Origin: Proteocatella sphenisci DSM 23131
GTDB taxonomy: Bacteria > Bacillota > Clostridia > Peptostreptococcales > Filifactoraceae
Length of the DNA: 36,951 bases
Reading direction: 5' to 3'
Assembly: GCF_000423525.1 (NCBI RefSeq)
Contig: NZ_AUID01000024.1
Location: forward strand, 1 to 36,951
The translations under genes were made by a program, and so were the position numbers. Every line of letters starts with the position of its first letter. The stretch's first letter is position 1. The notes below the pieces were generated by a model. That model searched no databases, had not been told where the DNA came from, and saw only the letters and a program-made list of their open reading frames with translations. Below, piece by piece: positions 8,589 through 17,401 of this stretch.

Positions 8589-9824
8589 ATGAAGATAGAA
8601 AAAGTTGAATTTACCCAGGATATGAAAAAAGACTATAAGATACTGGTTCCAAATATGCTTCCCATACATTTTAAACTTTTAATATCAATACTTGGAAATT
8701 ACGGCTATAACATGGAACTCCTTGAAACAAGTGGGCCTTCAATAGCGCAGACAGGGCTCAAGCATGTACACAATGACACCTGCTACCCAGCCATACTGGT
8801 AATAGGCCAGCTTATAGACGCTATTGAAAACGGAGGCTATGACAAAAACAAGATTGCCCTTATGATAAGCCAGACAGGAGGCGGATGCAGGGCCTCAAAC
8901 TATATACATCTTCTCAGGAAAGCCCTGATAAAAGCAGGGTATGGGTATATACCAGTTATATCACTCAATTTTTCAGGCACAGAAAAATCATCAGGATTCG
9001 ATCTTTCCCTAAAAGTAATACAGCAGCTGGCCTACGGAGTCCTCCTTGGAGATCTGGTAATGAGCCTCTACAATCAGAGCATACCCTATGAAGTATACAA
9101 AGGAAGCTGTGACAAGCAGGTAGAAGCCATAGTAACAAAAGTGTCTAATCACTTCAGAGGCAGGACAATAATAAGATACAAAGAGATAAGAATGCTTGCA
9201 CAAGATATTGTAAAAAGGTTCAATGACGTTGAAAGAGAAGGAACTCAGAAAAAAAGAGTGGGGATAGTTGGAGAAATATATATAAAATTCTCACCACTTG
9301 GAAACAACGATCTTGAGAAGTTTCTTCTTAGTGAAGACGCAGAGCCTGTAATCCCGGGACTTATGGATTTCTGCATGTATGTAGTGTATAATGGTATAGT
9401 GGACTACAAGTTTTACGGAAGAAAAGCACTTGGAGCACTTAACTCCAGAATAATGTATGAGTATATGCTAAAAAAACAAAAAGACATAAGAAATGTCATA
9501 AAAGAAAACAGCAACTTTGTGACGCCGCACGATTTTGAAGAAGGACGAAAGATGGTTTCAAAAGTCATAAGCCTTGGAGTCAAAATGGGAGAAGGGTGGC
9601 TTCTTCCGGCAGAGATAATAGCGATGGTGGCACACGGCGTCAATAACGTTATCTGCACCCAGCCATTTGGATGCCTTCCAAACCATATAGCAGGAAAAGG
9701 GATGATCAGAAAAATAAGAGAAATATATCCAAAAGCAAACATAGTCCCGGTGGATTATGATCCAAGCGCTTCCAGAGTAAACCAGGAAAACCGTATAAAA
9801 CTGATGCTCTCCGATGCAGATTAA
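8589..9824 (+). CDS. C-terminal half of long acyl-CoA dehydratase activase system, 2-hydroxyacyl-CoA dehydratase-like
   Basis: This 411-residue protein carries LVPNMLPIHFKLL, then HNDTCYPAILVIGQ, then SQTGGGCRASNY, and later NVICTQPFGCLPNHIAGKG. These are the motifs of the last third of the long activase proteins, related to the HgdB-type cysteine-ligated iron-sulfur subunits. Conserved cysteines in TCYPA, GGGCRA and PFGCLP are likely cluster ligands. The ATG has its own GAGGGAGAG ribosome binding site. It follows the activase by 12 bases and is in the same reading frame, separated only by TAG and four codons. It therefore acts with the upstream protein as two pieces of one enzyme. The natural substrate is unknown. 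Confidence 0.8.
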   Translation: MKIEKVEFTQDMKKDYKILVPNMLPIHFKLLISILGNYGYNMELLETSGPSIAQTGLKHVHNDTCYPAILVIGQLIDAIENGGYDKNKIALMISQTGGGCRASNYIHLLRKALIKAGYGYIPVISLNFSGTEKSSGFDLSLKVIQQLAYGVLLGDLVMSLYNQSIPYEVYKGSCDKQVEAIVTKVSNHFRGRTIIRYKEIRMLAQDIVKRFNDVEREGTQKKRVGIVGEIYIKFSPLGNNDLEKFLLSEDAEPVIPGLMDFCMYVVYNGIVDYKFYGRKALGALNSRIMYEYMLKKQKDIRNVIKENSNFVTPHDFEEGRKMVSKVISLGVKMGEGWLLPAEIIAMVAHGVNNVICTQPFGCLPNHIAGKGMIRKIREIYPKANIVPVDYDPSASRVNQENRIKLMLSDAD

Positions 9825-9872
9825 ATAATCAACAAGGACATGAAATCTTTATTAAAAGAAGGATGGGGTAAA

Positions 9873-10886
9873 GTGACAATAAAAGAAATTGCAAATTTGG
9901 CGGGGGTATCAATTGCAACTGTGTCCCTGGCGCTTAATAATAAAGGGAATATAAAAAAAGAAACCAGGGATAAAATACTCGAAATTGCAAGAAACGGCGG
10001 ATATATTAAAAAAAAGCAGGACAGCAAGAAGAATATCCTGCTGATAAAATATGTAAGCAGCGGAATATCCATAGAAAAAAACGGAGACTTTATATCAAAG
10101 ATAATAGACTCCATTGAGACTACAGCAAGCGAGAATGAATACAATATAAATATCAAAAACATACTTGCGCGTGACTGGAATGAGACCATATATCAGATAA
10201 ATCAGGACGAATTTTCCGGAGTGATATTTCTGTCTACAGAGGCAGATGAAAACCTGGGAGAACAGATAAAAAATATAAATATACCAGTTGTTGCAGTAGA
10301 TAATATTTTTGAGACAGTAGATCTCAATGCCGTTAGCATAGATAATGGCGGGGGGATATATGATGCAGTAAAATATGTAAAAGATAAGGGTCATAAAGAC
10401 ATAGGCTACATTAACAGCAGCGTTAAATTTACTAATATAATAAAGCGAAAAGAAGGATATAAAAAAGCAATATCTTCTCTTGGACTCAAATATGACCCGG
10501 CAAAGACTATAGAAGTAATGCCTACACTTGATGGGGCATACGAAGACATGACAAAGCTTCTCAAAAAAGGCATAAAACTGCCATCTGCATACATAGCGGG
10601 AAACGACACACTCGCTATAGGCGTAATAAAAGCCCTAAAGGAGAATGGCTACAGTGTACCTAAAGATATATCTGTCATAGGATTTGATGACATACCATTT
10701 TGTACAATGATGGACAGTCCGCTGACGACCATGAGTGTAAACAAGAAAAGCCTTGGAGAACGGGCTGTAAGACTGCTTGTTCAAAGTATTGAAGGTATAA
10801 ATGAAGATACGGTCAAGATTTTAATAAGACCAAAATTGATAGAAAGAAGCAGTATTAAACAAATACAAAAGTTTAATAAAATATAA
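9873..10886 (+). CDS. LacI-family transcriptional regulator, first of a tandem pair
   Basis: The 337-residue protein starts with a LacI helix-turn-helix (TIKEIANLAGVSIATVSLAL), followed by a periplasmic-binding-protein-like effector domain ending in the family motifs SVIGFDDIPF and PLTTMSV. I choose the GTG at 9873, preceded by AAGGATGGGG, over the ATG at 9840 because LacI proteins normally begin directly at the helix-turn-helix, and because this gives exactly the same length as the neighbouring paralogue. The two share the distinctive KKNIL-IKY and NGDF-DSIE segments after the DNA-binding domain. It follows the dehydratase-like gene by 48 bases with no visible promoter, so it may be co-transcribed with it. 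A terminator follows. The effector is unknown; a pentose or pentose phosphate from the neighbouring pathway is a fair guess. Confidence 0.85.
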   Translation: MTIKEIANLAGVSIATVSLALNNKGNIKKETRDKILEIARNGGYIKKKQDSKKNILLIKYVSSGISIEKNGDFISKIIDSIETTASENEYNINIKNILARDWNETIYQINQDEFSGVIFLSTEADENLGEQIKNINIPVVAVDNIFETVDLNAVSIDNGGGIYDAVKYVKDKGHKDIGYINSSVKFTNIIKRKEGYKKAISSLGLKYDPAKTIEVMPTLDGAYEDMTKLLKKGIKLPSAYIAGNDTLAIGVIKALKENGYSVPKDISVIGFDDIPFCTMMDSPLTTMSVNKKSLGERAVRLLVQSIEGINEDTVKILIRPKLIERSSIKQIQKFNKI

Positions 10887-10898
10887 AAGTTTAATAAA
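10867..10898 (+). repeat. imperfect 18-bp tandem duplication around the stop codon of the first LacI gene
   Basis: AAAAGTTTAATAAA occurs at 10867-10880 and again at 10885-10898, an 18-base period. The first copy encodes the last residues of the protein (KFNKI then stop) and the second lies just after the stop. Confidence 0.7.
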
Positions 10899-10907
10899 GA
10901 TATAATC

Positions 10908-10942
10908 AAAAAATCAGGTTCATATATTGAGCCTGATTTTTT
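10908..10942 (+). terminator. Rho-independent terminator after the first LacI gene
   Basis: AATCAGGTTCA pairs with TGAGCCTGATT (11 bp with one G-U) and is flanked by an A-run on the left and a T-run on the right. It separates the first LacI gene from the promoter region of the second. Confidence 0.85.
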
Positions 10943-11248
10943 ATACTTTAAGGAGATTTATTTTCATAAGTCTGAAGTTTACTAAATAATATAGATTCTT
11001 GTATACAAATATGACAAATAACAAGCTTGAATTACAAATACATTGGGCTTTAAATTGATAAAGTATAATATTCATTAATTTTTAATATAAATATCATGCT
11101 TAAAAAGACTGAAAATATAGACAATGTAAAATTTAATAAAAAAAACCTAAAAAGTTTTAATAAAAAACGTTTGCATTTTATTAAAAATGTGATATTATTC
11201 TTATAAGAAAAGTAGAAAAAAATACGAATTGAAAAGTAGATGGGGAAT
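10943..11248. promoter_or_regulatory. 306-base AT-rich regulatory region before the second LacI gene
   Basis: I find no credible gene here. It contains the promoter and operator described separately at 11155-11198. A second possible -10 box, TATAAT at 11064-11069, has only weak -35 candidates. Several TTTAATAAA-like elements occur (near 11130, 11155 and, inverted, 11176), besides the two at the end of the preceding gene. Confidence 0.5.
11155..11198 (+). promoter_or_regulatory. promoter with overlapping LacI-type operator and long inverted repeat
   Basis: TTGCAT (11171-11176) and TATTAT (11193-11198), 16 bases apart, form a promoter. Overlapping the -35 box, AAAAAACGTTTGCA (11162-11175) matches 8 of the 10 fixed positions of the LacI/CcpA operator pattern TGnAAnCGnTTnCA. 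Around it, TTTTAATAAAA (11155-11165) and TTTTATTAAAA (11176-11186) are a perfect 11-bp inverted repeat. A repressor bound here would block the -35 box. Because only 89 bases and no clear terminator separate the second LacI gene from the transport gene, this may be the main promoter of the whole microcompartment operon, autoregulated by one or both LacI proteins. Confidence 0.6.
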
Positions 11249-12262
11249 ATGTCGATAACTATCAAAGAAATTGCAGAAAAAGCAGGAGTCTCAAAGGCTA
11301 CCGTTTCGCTCGCACTCAATAACAAGGGGGCGGTAAGTGAAAAGACAAGAGAACGCGTATGGGAAATAGCAAACAAAAATGGATACAGCAAGAAAAGCTA
11401 TACAATCAAAAAAAATATCCTCTTCATTAAATATATAGGAAATGGGGCAGCGATAGAGCACAATGGAGATTTTGTAGCAAGAATAGTAGATTCTATTGAA
11501 TTTGCAAGCAGAGAACTCAAATACAGCCTTACAATAAAAAATATAGAGGTAGGCGAATTTGAAAGAGAAATTAATTATATAGACTTTGACAGCTTTGAAG
11601 GAGTTATAATTCTTGCTACAGAGCTGGAAGCTGAAATGGGAGATATAATAAAAACCATACCAGTACCTGTCATTGCAGTAGACAACATGTTTGAGGATTA
11701 TGATGTGGACTGCGTGGTAATGGACAACTATGGAGGAATATTTTCAGCAGTAAAATATCTTTATGATTTGGGGCACACCGAAATTGGATATGTAGACAGT
11801 CTGATCAGATTTCCCAATTTTGAACAAAGGACCACTGGCTACGAAAGAGCACTAAAAAAACTGGGACTCGAGTATAAGCAGAAAAATATAAAATCTGTAC
11901 AGCCTGATCTTGAAGGTTCATACAGTGGTATGATTTCAGAAATAGACAAGGGCAGCCATATGCCAACAGCATTTGTGGCAGCCAACGATACAATTGCAAT
12001 AGGAGTAATAAAGGCACTAAGAGAAAAAGGATATGAAACACCTCAAGATATTTCTATAGTAGGATTTGACAACATACCCTTTGGAAGAGTCCTCGACAAG
12101 AGCCTTACCACCATGAATGTAGATAAAGAACAGCTTGGAGAACTTGCAGTAAAAGCACTCAACAACAAGATAAAAAACAAGGAAAAAGGCTGCATTAAGA
12201 TGATTACAAGGACGAGACTTACAGTCAGAGAAAGTACCAGTCCACCAAAAACAAAGCGTTAA
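11249..12262 (+). CDS. LacI-family transcriptional regulator, second of a tandem pair
   Basis: The 337-residue LacI protein has a helix-turn-helix in residues 4-25 (TIKEIAEKAGVSKATVSLAL) and an effector domain ending SIVGFDNIPF, SLTTMNV. I place the start at the ATG at 11249, 3 bases after GATGGGGA, over the in-frame ATG at 11240. It is clearly paralogous to the preceding regulator and of identical length. It is the gene directly before the sugar ABC importer and the methylthioribose/BMC genes, so it is the prime candidate regulator of that operon. The LacI-type operator in its own promoter suggests autoregulation. The effector cannot be read from sequence. Confidence 0.87.
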   Translation: MSITIKEIAEKAGVSKATVSLALNNKGAVSEKTRERVWEIANKNGYSKKSYTIKKNILFIKYIGNGAAIEHNGDFVARIVDSIEFASRELKYSLTIKNIEVGEFEREINYIDFDSFEGVIILATELEAEMGDIIKTIPVPVIAVDNMFEDYDVDCVVMDNYGGIFSAVKYLYDLGHTEIGYVDSLIRFPNFEQRTTGYERALKKLGLEYKQKNIKSVQPDLEGSYSGMISEIDKGSHMPTAFVAANDTIAIGVIKALREKGYETPQDISIVGFDNIPFGRVLDKSLTTMNVDKEQLGELAVKALNNKIKNKEKGCIKMITRTRLTVRESTSPPKTKR

Positions 12263-12351
12263 TAACATATGATGGCCAAGGGAGTGTTTCATCGGCCCCG
12301 TATTTATTATAAAATCTCACAAATTTAAGATTACATACCAGGAGGATATTT

Positions 12352-13443
12352 ATGGTTAAGAATTTAAAAGCAAAAAGAATATTATCGTTACTTACAGTAG
12401 CGGCACTTTCAGCATCACTTCTTGCAGGATGCGGATCTTCAGACGAAACGGCAGAAGGCGGATCTTCAGAAACGCCAACATCTGGAAAGATAGCTGTAAT
12501 AAGAAACCTTCCTTCAGATGACCACACCAAGCAGTTTCTTGAAGGAGCTACTTCAGAAGGACAGGCACTTGGATACCAGGTTGACACTTTCATCTCAAAC
12601 GGAGACGATGCAAAATTCCAGGAGCTTGTAGCACAGCAGATTCAAAAAGGATATGACGGACTTATCATATCACACGGAAAAGGCGAATACTCAACAGATA
12701 TGATTGCGCCAGCACTTGAAGCAGGCATGAAAGTAGTAACATTTGATACAGCATTTAAAGATGGGGCGATACCAGAAGGAATAACTGCAACAGCTCAAGA
12801 CGATGAGGCTCTTGCAAGATTATCACTTGATGAGATAGTTGCATCATCACCTTCAAAACCTGCAAAGGTTTTAAAAATATGGTTTGGACCTGGAATCCCA
12901 CCGCTTGACAGCCGTGACACTATATACAAAGAATACGAAGCAGCTGGAAAGATACAGACAGTTGAATTTGTAGGACCATCAACTCTTGATGACGTTCAAG
13001 GAGAAATTTCAAACAGAGTAGGTGCAATACTTCCAAAATACCCAGCTGGCAGCGTTGATGCTATGTGGGGATCATGGGACGAAATGGCAAAAGGCGGATA
13101 CAAAGCCCTTAAAGAAGCAGGAAGAACAGATATAAACCTTGTTTCAATAGACGTTTCAAACCAGGATATAAACCTTATGATGGAAGAAGGCAGTGTATGG
13201 TCGGCAACTGCAGCCGTAGATCCAAAGCTTATAGGTATAGTAAACATGAGACTTCTTGCTAAGAAGCTTCATGACGAAGAAACACCACAGACTTATAACC
13301 TTGAAGCTCACCTTATCAAAAAATCTCAGTTAAGCGCAGACACAACAATGAACACACTTTCTGATGTAGTTCCTGGCTGGGGACAGTCTGATGCATTCAA
13401 CGAAACTTGGATGGATGAGCTTCGCGCAGCAAATGCAAAATAA
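12352..13443 (+). CDS. sugar ABC transporter substrate-binding lipoprotein (candidate methylthioribose/5-deoxyribose binder)
   Basis: This 363-residue protein begins with a lipoprotein signal: basic KNLKAKR, a hydrophobic stretch, then the lipobox LLAGC with the acylated cysteine at residue 27. A Ser/Glu/Thr-rich linker precedes a type I periplasmic-binding-protein fold of the ribose/galactose class (KIAVIRNLPSDDHTKQFLEG, then QKGYDGLIISHG). It is the receptor of the following ATPase and permease. Since the next genes are mtnK and mtnA, the likely ligand is 5-methylthioribose or 5-deoxyribose rather than ribose; this is inference from context. GGAGG lies just before the ATG. A strong hairpin follows the gene and separates it from the ATPase gene. 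Confidence 0.87.
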   Translation: MVKNLKAKRILSLLTVAALSASLLAGCGSSDETAEGGSSETPTSGKIAVIRNLPSDDHTKQFLEGATSEGQALGYQVDTFISNGDDAKFQELVAQQIQKGYDGLIISHGKGEYSTDMIAPALEAGMKVVTFDTAFKDGAIPEGITATAQDDEALARLSLDEIVASSPSKPAKVLKIWFGPGIPPLDSRDTIYKEYEAAGKIQTVEFVGPSTLDDVQGEISNRVGAILPKYPAGSVDAMWGSWDEMAKGGYKALKEAGRTDINLVSIDVSNQDINLMMEEGSVWSATAAVDPKLIGIVNMRLLAKKLHDEETPQTYNLEAHLIKKSQLSADTTMNTLSDVVPGWGQSDAFNETWMDELRAANAK

Positions 13444-13473
13444 GAGCATTTTAATTTAATTAATAAATACATT

Positions 13474-13513
13474 TTAAGAATAGAGAAGTTGCACTCCACT
13501 TCTCTATTCTTAA
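13474..13513 (+). other. 16-bp perfect hairpin after the binding-protein gene
   Basis: TTAAGAATAGAGAAGT pairs exactly with ACTTCTCTATTCTTAA around an 8-base loop. It is followed by AAATATAAA rather than a T-run, so it is a weak terminator at best. Such hairpins after binding-protein genes commonly stabilise the upstream message, giving more receptor than ATPase and permease. Confidence 0.75.
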
Positions 13514-13564
13514 ATATAAAAATATATAAAAATTTGTTTTTAAAAATGGGATGGATGTGAACCG

Positions 13565-15088
13565 ATGAAACAGACAAAGCGTGTAAAGCTGCAAATGCAG
13601 AATATATCAATAGAATTTCCTGGGGTAAAAGCCCTTTCAAATGTTGACTTTGAAATGGAAAGTGGGACAATCCACGCACTTATAGGAGCAAATGGTGCAG
13701 GAAAATCCACTCTGATGAAAGTATTATCAGGAGTAAACTCACACTATGAAGGAAAGATCTTTATAGATGGAAAAGAAGAAGAAATTCGCTCTCCAAAAGC
13801 TGCAAAAAGCAGGGGAATAGAGATAGTGTATCAAGAAGTTGATACGGCGCTCATCCCTTATTTAAGTATTGCAGAGAACATCATGCTTAACAGCACAGTT
13901 AATAACATGGGAAAAAAACAGATGGTCAACTGGAAAGAAATACATACAAGAGCAGAGGCTATTCTGGAAAAATTAAATATATCAATGAACACAAAAGATC
14001 TGGTAAGTGACCTTTCACTTGCGCAGAAACAGATGGTACTGATTGCAAGAGCTGTAGTAGAAGAATGCAGATTCCTTATACTTGATGAGCCAACCGCACC
14101 CCTTAGCAACACAGAGACCAGGGAACTCTTTAGAATAGTAAGAGACCTGTCTAAAAACGATAACGTGGGAGTAATATTTATATCCCACAGACTAAACGAG
14201 CTTTTTGAAATATGTGAAAAAATAACAATAATGAAAGACGGCACAGTAGTTGCCAACAAACCTATTGACAATAATCTTACGCCAAAGCAGGTAGTAGAAA
14301 TGATGCTTGGCAGAAAGTTTGATGATAGATATCCAAAAAAAGAAATCGAAATCGGGGGTGTACTCCTGGAAGTAAAGGGTCTTCACGAAAAAGAAGGATC
14401 GGTAAAGAACGTAAGCTTTAATGTAAAAAAAGGAGAGATAGTAGGAATTTCTGGACTTGTAGGAGCCGGAAAGACAGAACTGTGTAAAACTCTTTTTGGA
14501 GCCATGAAGCAGAGCCAGGGACAAATAAAGCTAAACGGCAAGCTCCTCAAGATTACGAATCCTTTCAGCGCAGTAAAGCAGGGACTGGCACTCGTACCAG
14601 AAGAGAGAAGAAAAGAAGGAATACTTGTAGAAGATCCAGTATATGCCAACCTTTCATCTACTTCACTCAACAAATATGCCAAAAGATTCAGCTTCATAGA
14701 CAAAAATGCAGAAAAAGCAGCAGCAAAAGAGATAATAGCAGATCTTGGAATAAAGACGCCTTCGGAAAATCAGCTTGTAAAACTTCTTTCGGGAGGAAAC
14801 CAGCAAAAAGTTGCCGTTGGGAAATGGCTAATATCTGATGCAGACATATACATCCTCGATGAGCCTACAAAAGGAGTAGACGTAGGAGCAAAGCAGGATA
14901 TATTCGAGCTTATAGGACGACTCGCGCAGATGGGTAAGGGTATAATATATGCCTCTTGTGAGTTTGGAGAGATCCTTGGAATATCAGACAGGACATATGT
15001 AATGTATGATGGAGAAATCGTAAAAGAACTTGAAATTTCAAATACAAATGAAGAAGAACTTCTTTATTATTCAACAGGAGGACGCTAG
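13565..15088 (+). CDS. ribose-type sugar ABC transporter ATPase, tandem ATP-binding domains
   Basis: The 507-residue protein has two ABC domains, as in RbsA/MglA. The N-terminal domain has Walker A GANGAGKST, an ABC signature-like LSLAQKQM and Walker B FLILDEPTAP. The C-terminal domain has GLVGAGKTE, the signature LSGGNQQK and Walker B YILDEPTKGVDVG. The non-canonical second Walker A is normal for this subfamily, where the second site is degenerate. It powers import of the sugar delivered by the upstream lipoprotein. The stop is 3 bases from the permease start, so the two are tightly coupled. The ribosome binding site is modest. Confidence 0.9.
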   Translation: MKQTKRVKLQMQNISIEFPGVKALSNVDFEMESGTIHALIGANGAGKSTLMKVLSGVNSHYEGKIFIDGKEEEIRSPKAAKSRGIEIVYQEVDTALIPYLSIAENIMLNSTVNNMGKKQMVNWKEIHTRAEAILEKLNISMNTKDLVSDLSLAQKQMVLIARAVVEECRFLILDEPTAPLSNTETRELFRIVRDLSKNDNVGVIFISHRLNELFEICEKITIMKDGTVVANKPIDNNLTPKQVVEMMLGRKFDDRYPKKEIEIGGVLLEVKGLHEKEGSVKNVSFNVKKGEIVGISGLVGAGKTELCKTLFGAMKQSQGQIKLNGKLLKITNPFSAVKQGLALVPEERRKEGILVEDPVYANLSSTSLNKYAKRFSFIDKNAEKAAAKEIIADLGIKTPSENQLVKLLSGGNQQKVAVGKWLISDADIYILDEPTKGVDVGAKQDIFELIGRLAQMGKGIIYASCEFGEILGISDRTYVMYDGEIVKELEISNTNEEELLYYSTGGR

Positions 15089-15090
15089 TA

Positions 15091-16098
15091 ATGGAATCGA
15101 CCATAAAGGTTCAAAAAGCAGAAAATAAAAAGAAAAAGAACTCGATTATAGAATTTGTAAGCAAATGGGGAACGGTTATAACCATAGTGTTTCTGATAGC
15201 ACTTTTTGGAATTTTAATGCCGACCACTTTCCTTACAATGAGCAATATGACAACGATCCTCAGAGGAATATCTATTGTTACAGTAATTGCCATAGGAGTT
15301 ACCATATCTCTTACGGTAAACGGCTTTGACCTTTCGGTAGGGTCGACCGCAACATTTGCAACCTCACTTGTTATGACCATGTTTGTATGGTATGGGATGT
15401 CAACATTTTTATCTATAGGACTTGCTCTTTTTGTAGCGCTTGCAGTAGCAGCAGTAAACTCATTTCTTATAGTAAAACTCAGAGTGCCTGACATGCTTGC
15501 AACACTTGCATCCATGTTCATATTCCAGGGAGTTGCAATGACTTATTCAGGTGGAGGATCTGTATCTGAAAACATGGCAAGACTTAACGGAACCATAACA
15601 ACAGGAAAAGTACCAGAGCTGTTCTCAAAGATAGGACAGTCACCTTGGATAATTATAATAATGCTGGTAATAGTATTTGTAGTACACGTATTTCTGACTT
15701 ACACAAAGCATGGAAGATATATGTATGCAGTAGGAGGAAATCTTGAAGCAGCCAGACTTTCAGGTATACCAGTAGAAAAATACCGTGCGCTTGCATACTT
15801 CCTGTCAACACTTTTTGCATCGATGGGTGGTATCCTTATAGCGGCCAGAGTTGGTTCAGCTCAGATAAACGCAGGAGCAGGATACCTGATGCCGGCAGTA
15901 GCAGCAGCATATATAGGCTTCTCGTTTGCGGGATCAGGAAAGGCGAATGCCGTAGGTACGCTTGTGGGAGCGCTTCTGGTAGGTATACTGGAAAACGGAC
16001 TTGTAATGATGTCAGTTCCATATTACTCACTTGATATAGTAAAAGGTGCAGTTCTTGCTATAGCACTTGCAAGTACCTACTTCAGAAAGAAAAATTAG
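15091..16098 (+). CDS. ribose-type sugar ABC transporter permease
   Basis: This 335-residue integral membrane protein has eight to ten hydrophobic segments and the RbsC-family motif LTVNGFDLSVGS (about residues 70-81), which is characteristic of BPD_transp_2 permeases. A Lys-rich cytoplasmic N-terminus (KKKKN) precedes the first helix. Only one permease gene is present, so the channel is probably a homodimer. It completes the importer with the two preceding genes. GGAGG within the end of the ATPase gene serves as the ribosome binding site. Cargo specificity is inferred from the mtnK and mtnA genes directly downstream. Confidence 0.9.
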   Translation: MESTIKVQKAENKKKKNSIIEFVSKWGTVITIVFLIALFGILMPTTFLTMSNMTTILRGISIVTVIAIGVTISLTVNGFDLSVGSTATFATSLVMTMFVWYGMSTFLSIGLALFVALAVAAVNSFLIVKLRVPDMLATLASMFIFQGVAMTYSGGGSVSENMARLNGTITTGKVPELFSKIGQSPWIIIIMLVIVFVVHVFLTYTKHGRYMYAVGGNLEAARLSGIPVEKYRALAYFLSTLFASMGGILIAARVGSAQINAGAGYLMPAVAAAYIGFSFAGSGKANAVGTLVGALLVGILENGLVMMSVPYYSLDIVKGAVLAIALASTYFRKKN

Positions 16099-16146
16099 CA
16101 AAATACAATATAAAACAATAGAATACAATGCGAAAGGAACAATACC

Positions 16147-17382
16147 ATGTCAAAATTTGAAACTTATTTTTTAATGAACGAAAATGAAGTATTAGAATAT
16201 GTAAGAGAGAAACTTGATATTTTTGCCAAGGATGCAGTACTCACTTCAAAAGAAATAGGAGACGGCAATCTCAATTATGTATTCAGGGTTAAAGAAGAAG
16301 CAACCGGGAAATCAGTAATAGTAAAGCAGGCAGGTGGAGAAGCGAGAATATCAGCTGACATAAAGCTTTCAACTGACAGAACAAGAATAGAAGCAGAAAT
16401 ACTTAAAAAGCAGGGAGAAATGGCGCCAGGTCTGGTACCAGAAGTTTACCTTTATGATGCAGTGATGTGTTCATGCGCTATGGAAGATCTTTATGACTAC
16501 ACTATAATGAGAACAGCACTTATGAATCATGAAAAATTCCCTCATTTTGCAGATCACATTTCAACCTTCATGGTAAATACCCTCCTTGGAACAACAGATA
16601 TCTGCGTAGAACATAAGGCGAAAAAAGATGACGTTAAGAACTACATCAACCCTGAGCTTTGTGAGATTTCAGAAGATCTGGTATACACAGAGCCATTTAA
16701 CAATATAGGAAACAGAAACAATGTATTCCCACCCATAGCAGATTTTGTACAAAAAGAACTTTATGAAGACAAAGTGCTTCACCTTGAAGCTGCAAAGTGC
16801 AAGTTTGAATTTATGAACAATGCCCAGTCGCTTATTCATGGAGACCTTCACACAGGGTCTATATTTATAAACGAGCATTCAACAAAGATATTTGATCCAG
16901 AATTCGCATTTTACGGACCCATGGGATACGATATAGGAAACGTTGTGGCCAACATGTTCTTTGCATGGAACAACGGAAACTTTACGATAGAAAACGAAGC
17001 AGAAAAAGCAGATTTTACGGCCTGGGTAGAGCAGTCAGTAGAAGAAACAATAGATATGTTTATAGGAAAATACAATAAATTTTATGATGCAAATGTAAAA
17101 GATCACATGGCAAAGACTCCAGGATTCAAAGAGTGGTACCTTGACAGTATACTAAGAGATACAGCATCAGTAACGGGACTTGAACTGGCAAGAAGAATAG
17201 TAGGACTTGCAAATGTAAAAGACATAACCAGTATTTCTGATGAAAACAAGAGAGCTGCAGCTGAGAAGATATGCATAATTACTGCAAAGAATTTAATCCT
17301 TAACCGCGACAATTTCAAGACAGGAAAAGACTTTACAAGAGCGCTTAAAGAAGCAGTAGCAAAGATAACCCTAAACAATTAG
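16147..17382 (+). CDS. mtnK: 5-methylthioribose kinase
   Basis: The 411-residue protein belongs to the MtnK branch of the choline-kinase/aminoglycoside phosphotransferase fold. The catalytic loop is HGDLHTGS with H231, D233 and H235. The metal-binding segment is DPEFAFYGP with D250 and E252. The N-terminal part has [13 protein letters not shown] and the ATP-contacting VIVKQAGG. It phosphorylates the 1-hydroxyl of 5-methylthioribose with ATP; relatives in 5-deoxyribose salvage loci accept 5-deoxyribose. It starts 49 bases after the importer and is followed by mtnA. No oxygen-dependent later methionine salvage gene (mtnW/X, mtnB, mtnD) is present, which points to the DHAP-shunt route. Confidence 0.93.
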   Translation: MSKFETYFLMNENEVLEYVREKLDIFAKDAVLTSKEIGDGNLNYVFRVKEEATGKSVIVKQAGGEARISADIKLSTDRTRIEAEILKKQGEMAPGLVPEVYLYDAVMCSCAMEDLYDYTIMRTALMNHEKFPHFADHISTFMVNTLLGTTDICVEHKAKKDDVKNYINPELCEISEDLVYTEPFNNIGNRNNVFPPIADFVQKELYEDKVLHLEAAKCKFEFMNNAQSLIHGDLHTGSIFINEHSTKIFDPEFAFYGPMGYDIGNVVANMFFAWNNGNFTIENEAEKADFTAWVEQSVEETIDMFIGKYNKFYDANVKDHMAKTPGFKEWYLDSILRDTASVTGLELARRIVGLANVKDITSISDENKRAAAEKICIITAKNLILNRDNFKTGKDFTRALKEAVAKITLNN

Positions 17383-17401
17383 TAGACAAGGAGACATTAA
17401 C

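Noticed and set aside
9840-9872. Longer start (ATG at 9840) for the first LacI regulator
   Set aside because: It adds eleven residues before the helix-turn-helix, has a poor ribosome binding site, and contains the good AAGGATGGGG site for the GTG at 9873.
11050-11391. Minus-strand reading frame over the LacI promoter and N-terminus
   Set aside because: Composition is that of AT-rich intergenic DNA and antisense of a real gene; no ribosome binding site or family match.
12263-12351. SAM-type (S-box) or other riboswitch before the methylthioribose importer genes
   Set aside because: Only 89 bases, no S-box core motifs, no terminator/antiterminator pair; LacI control is the simpler view.
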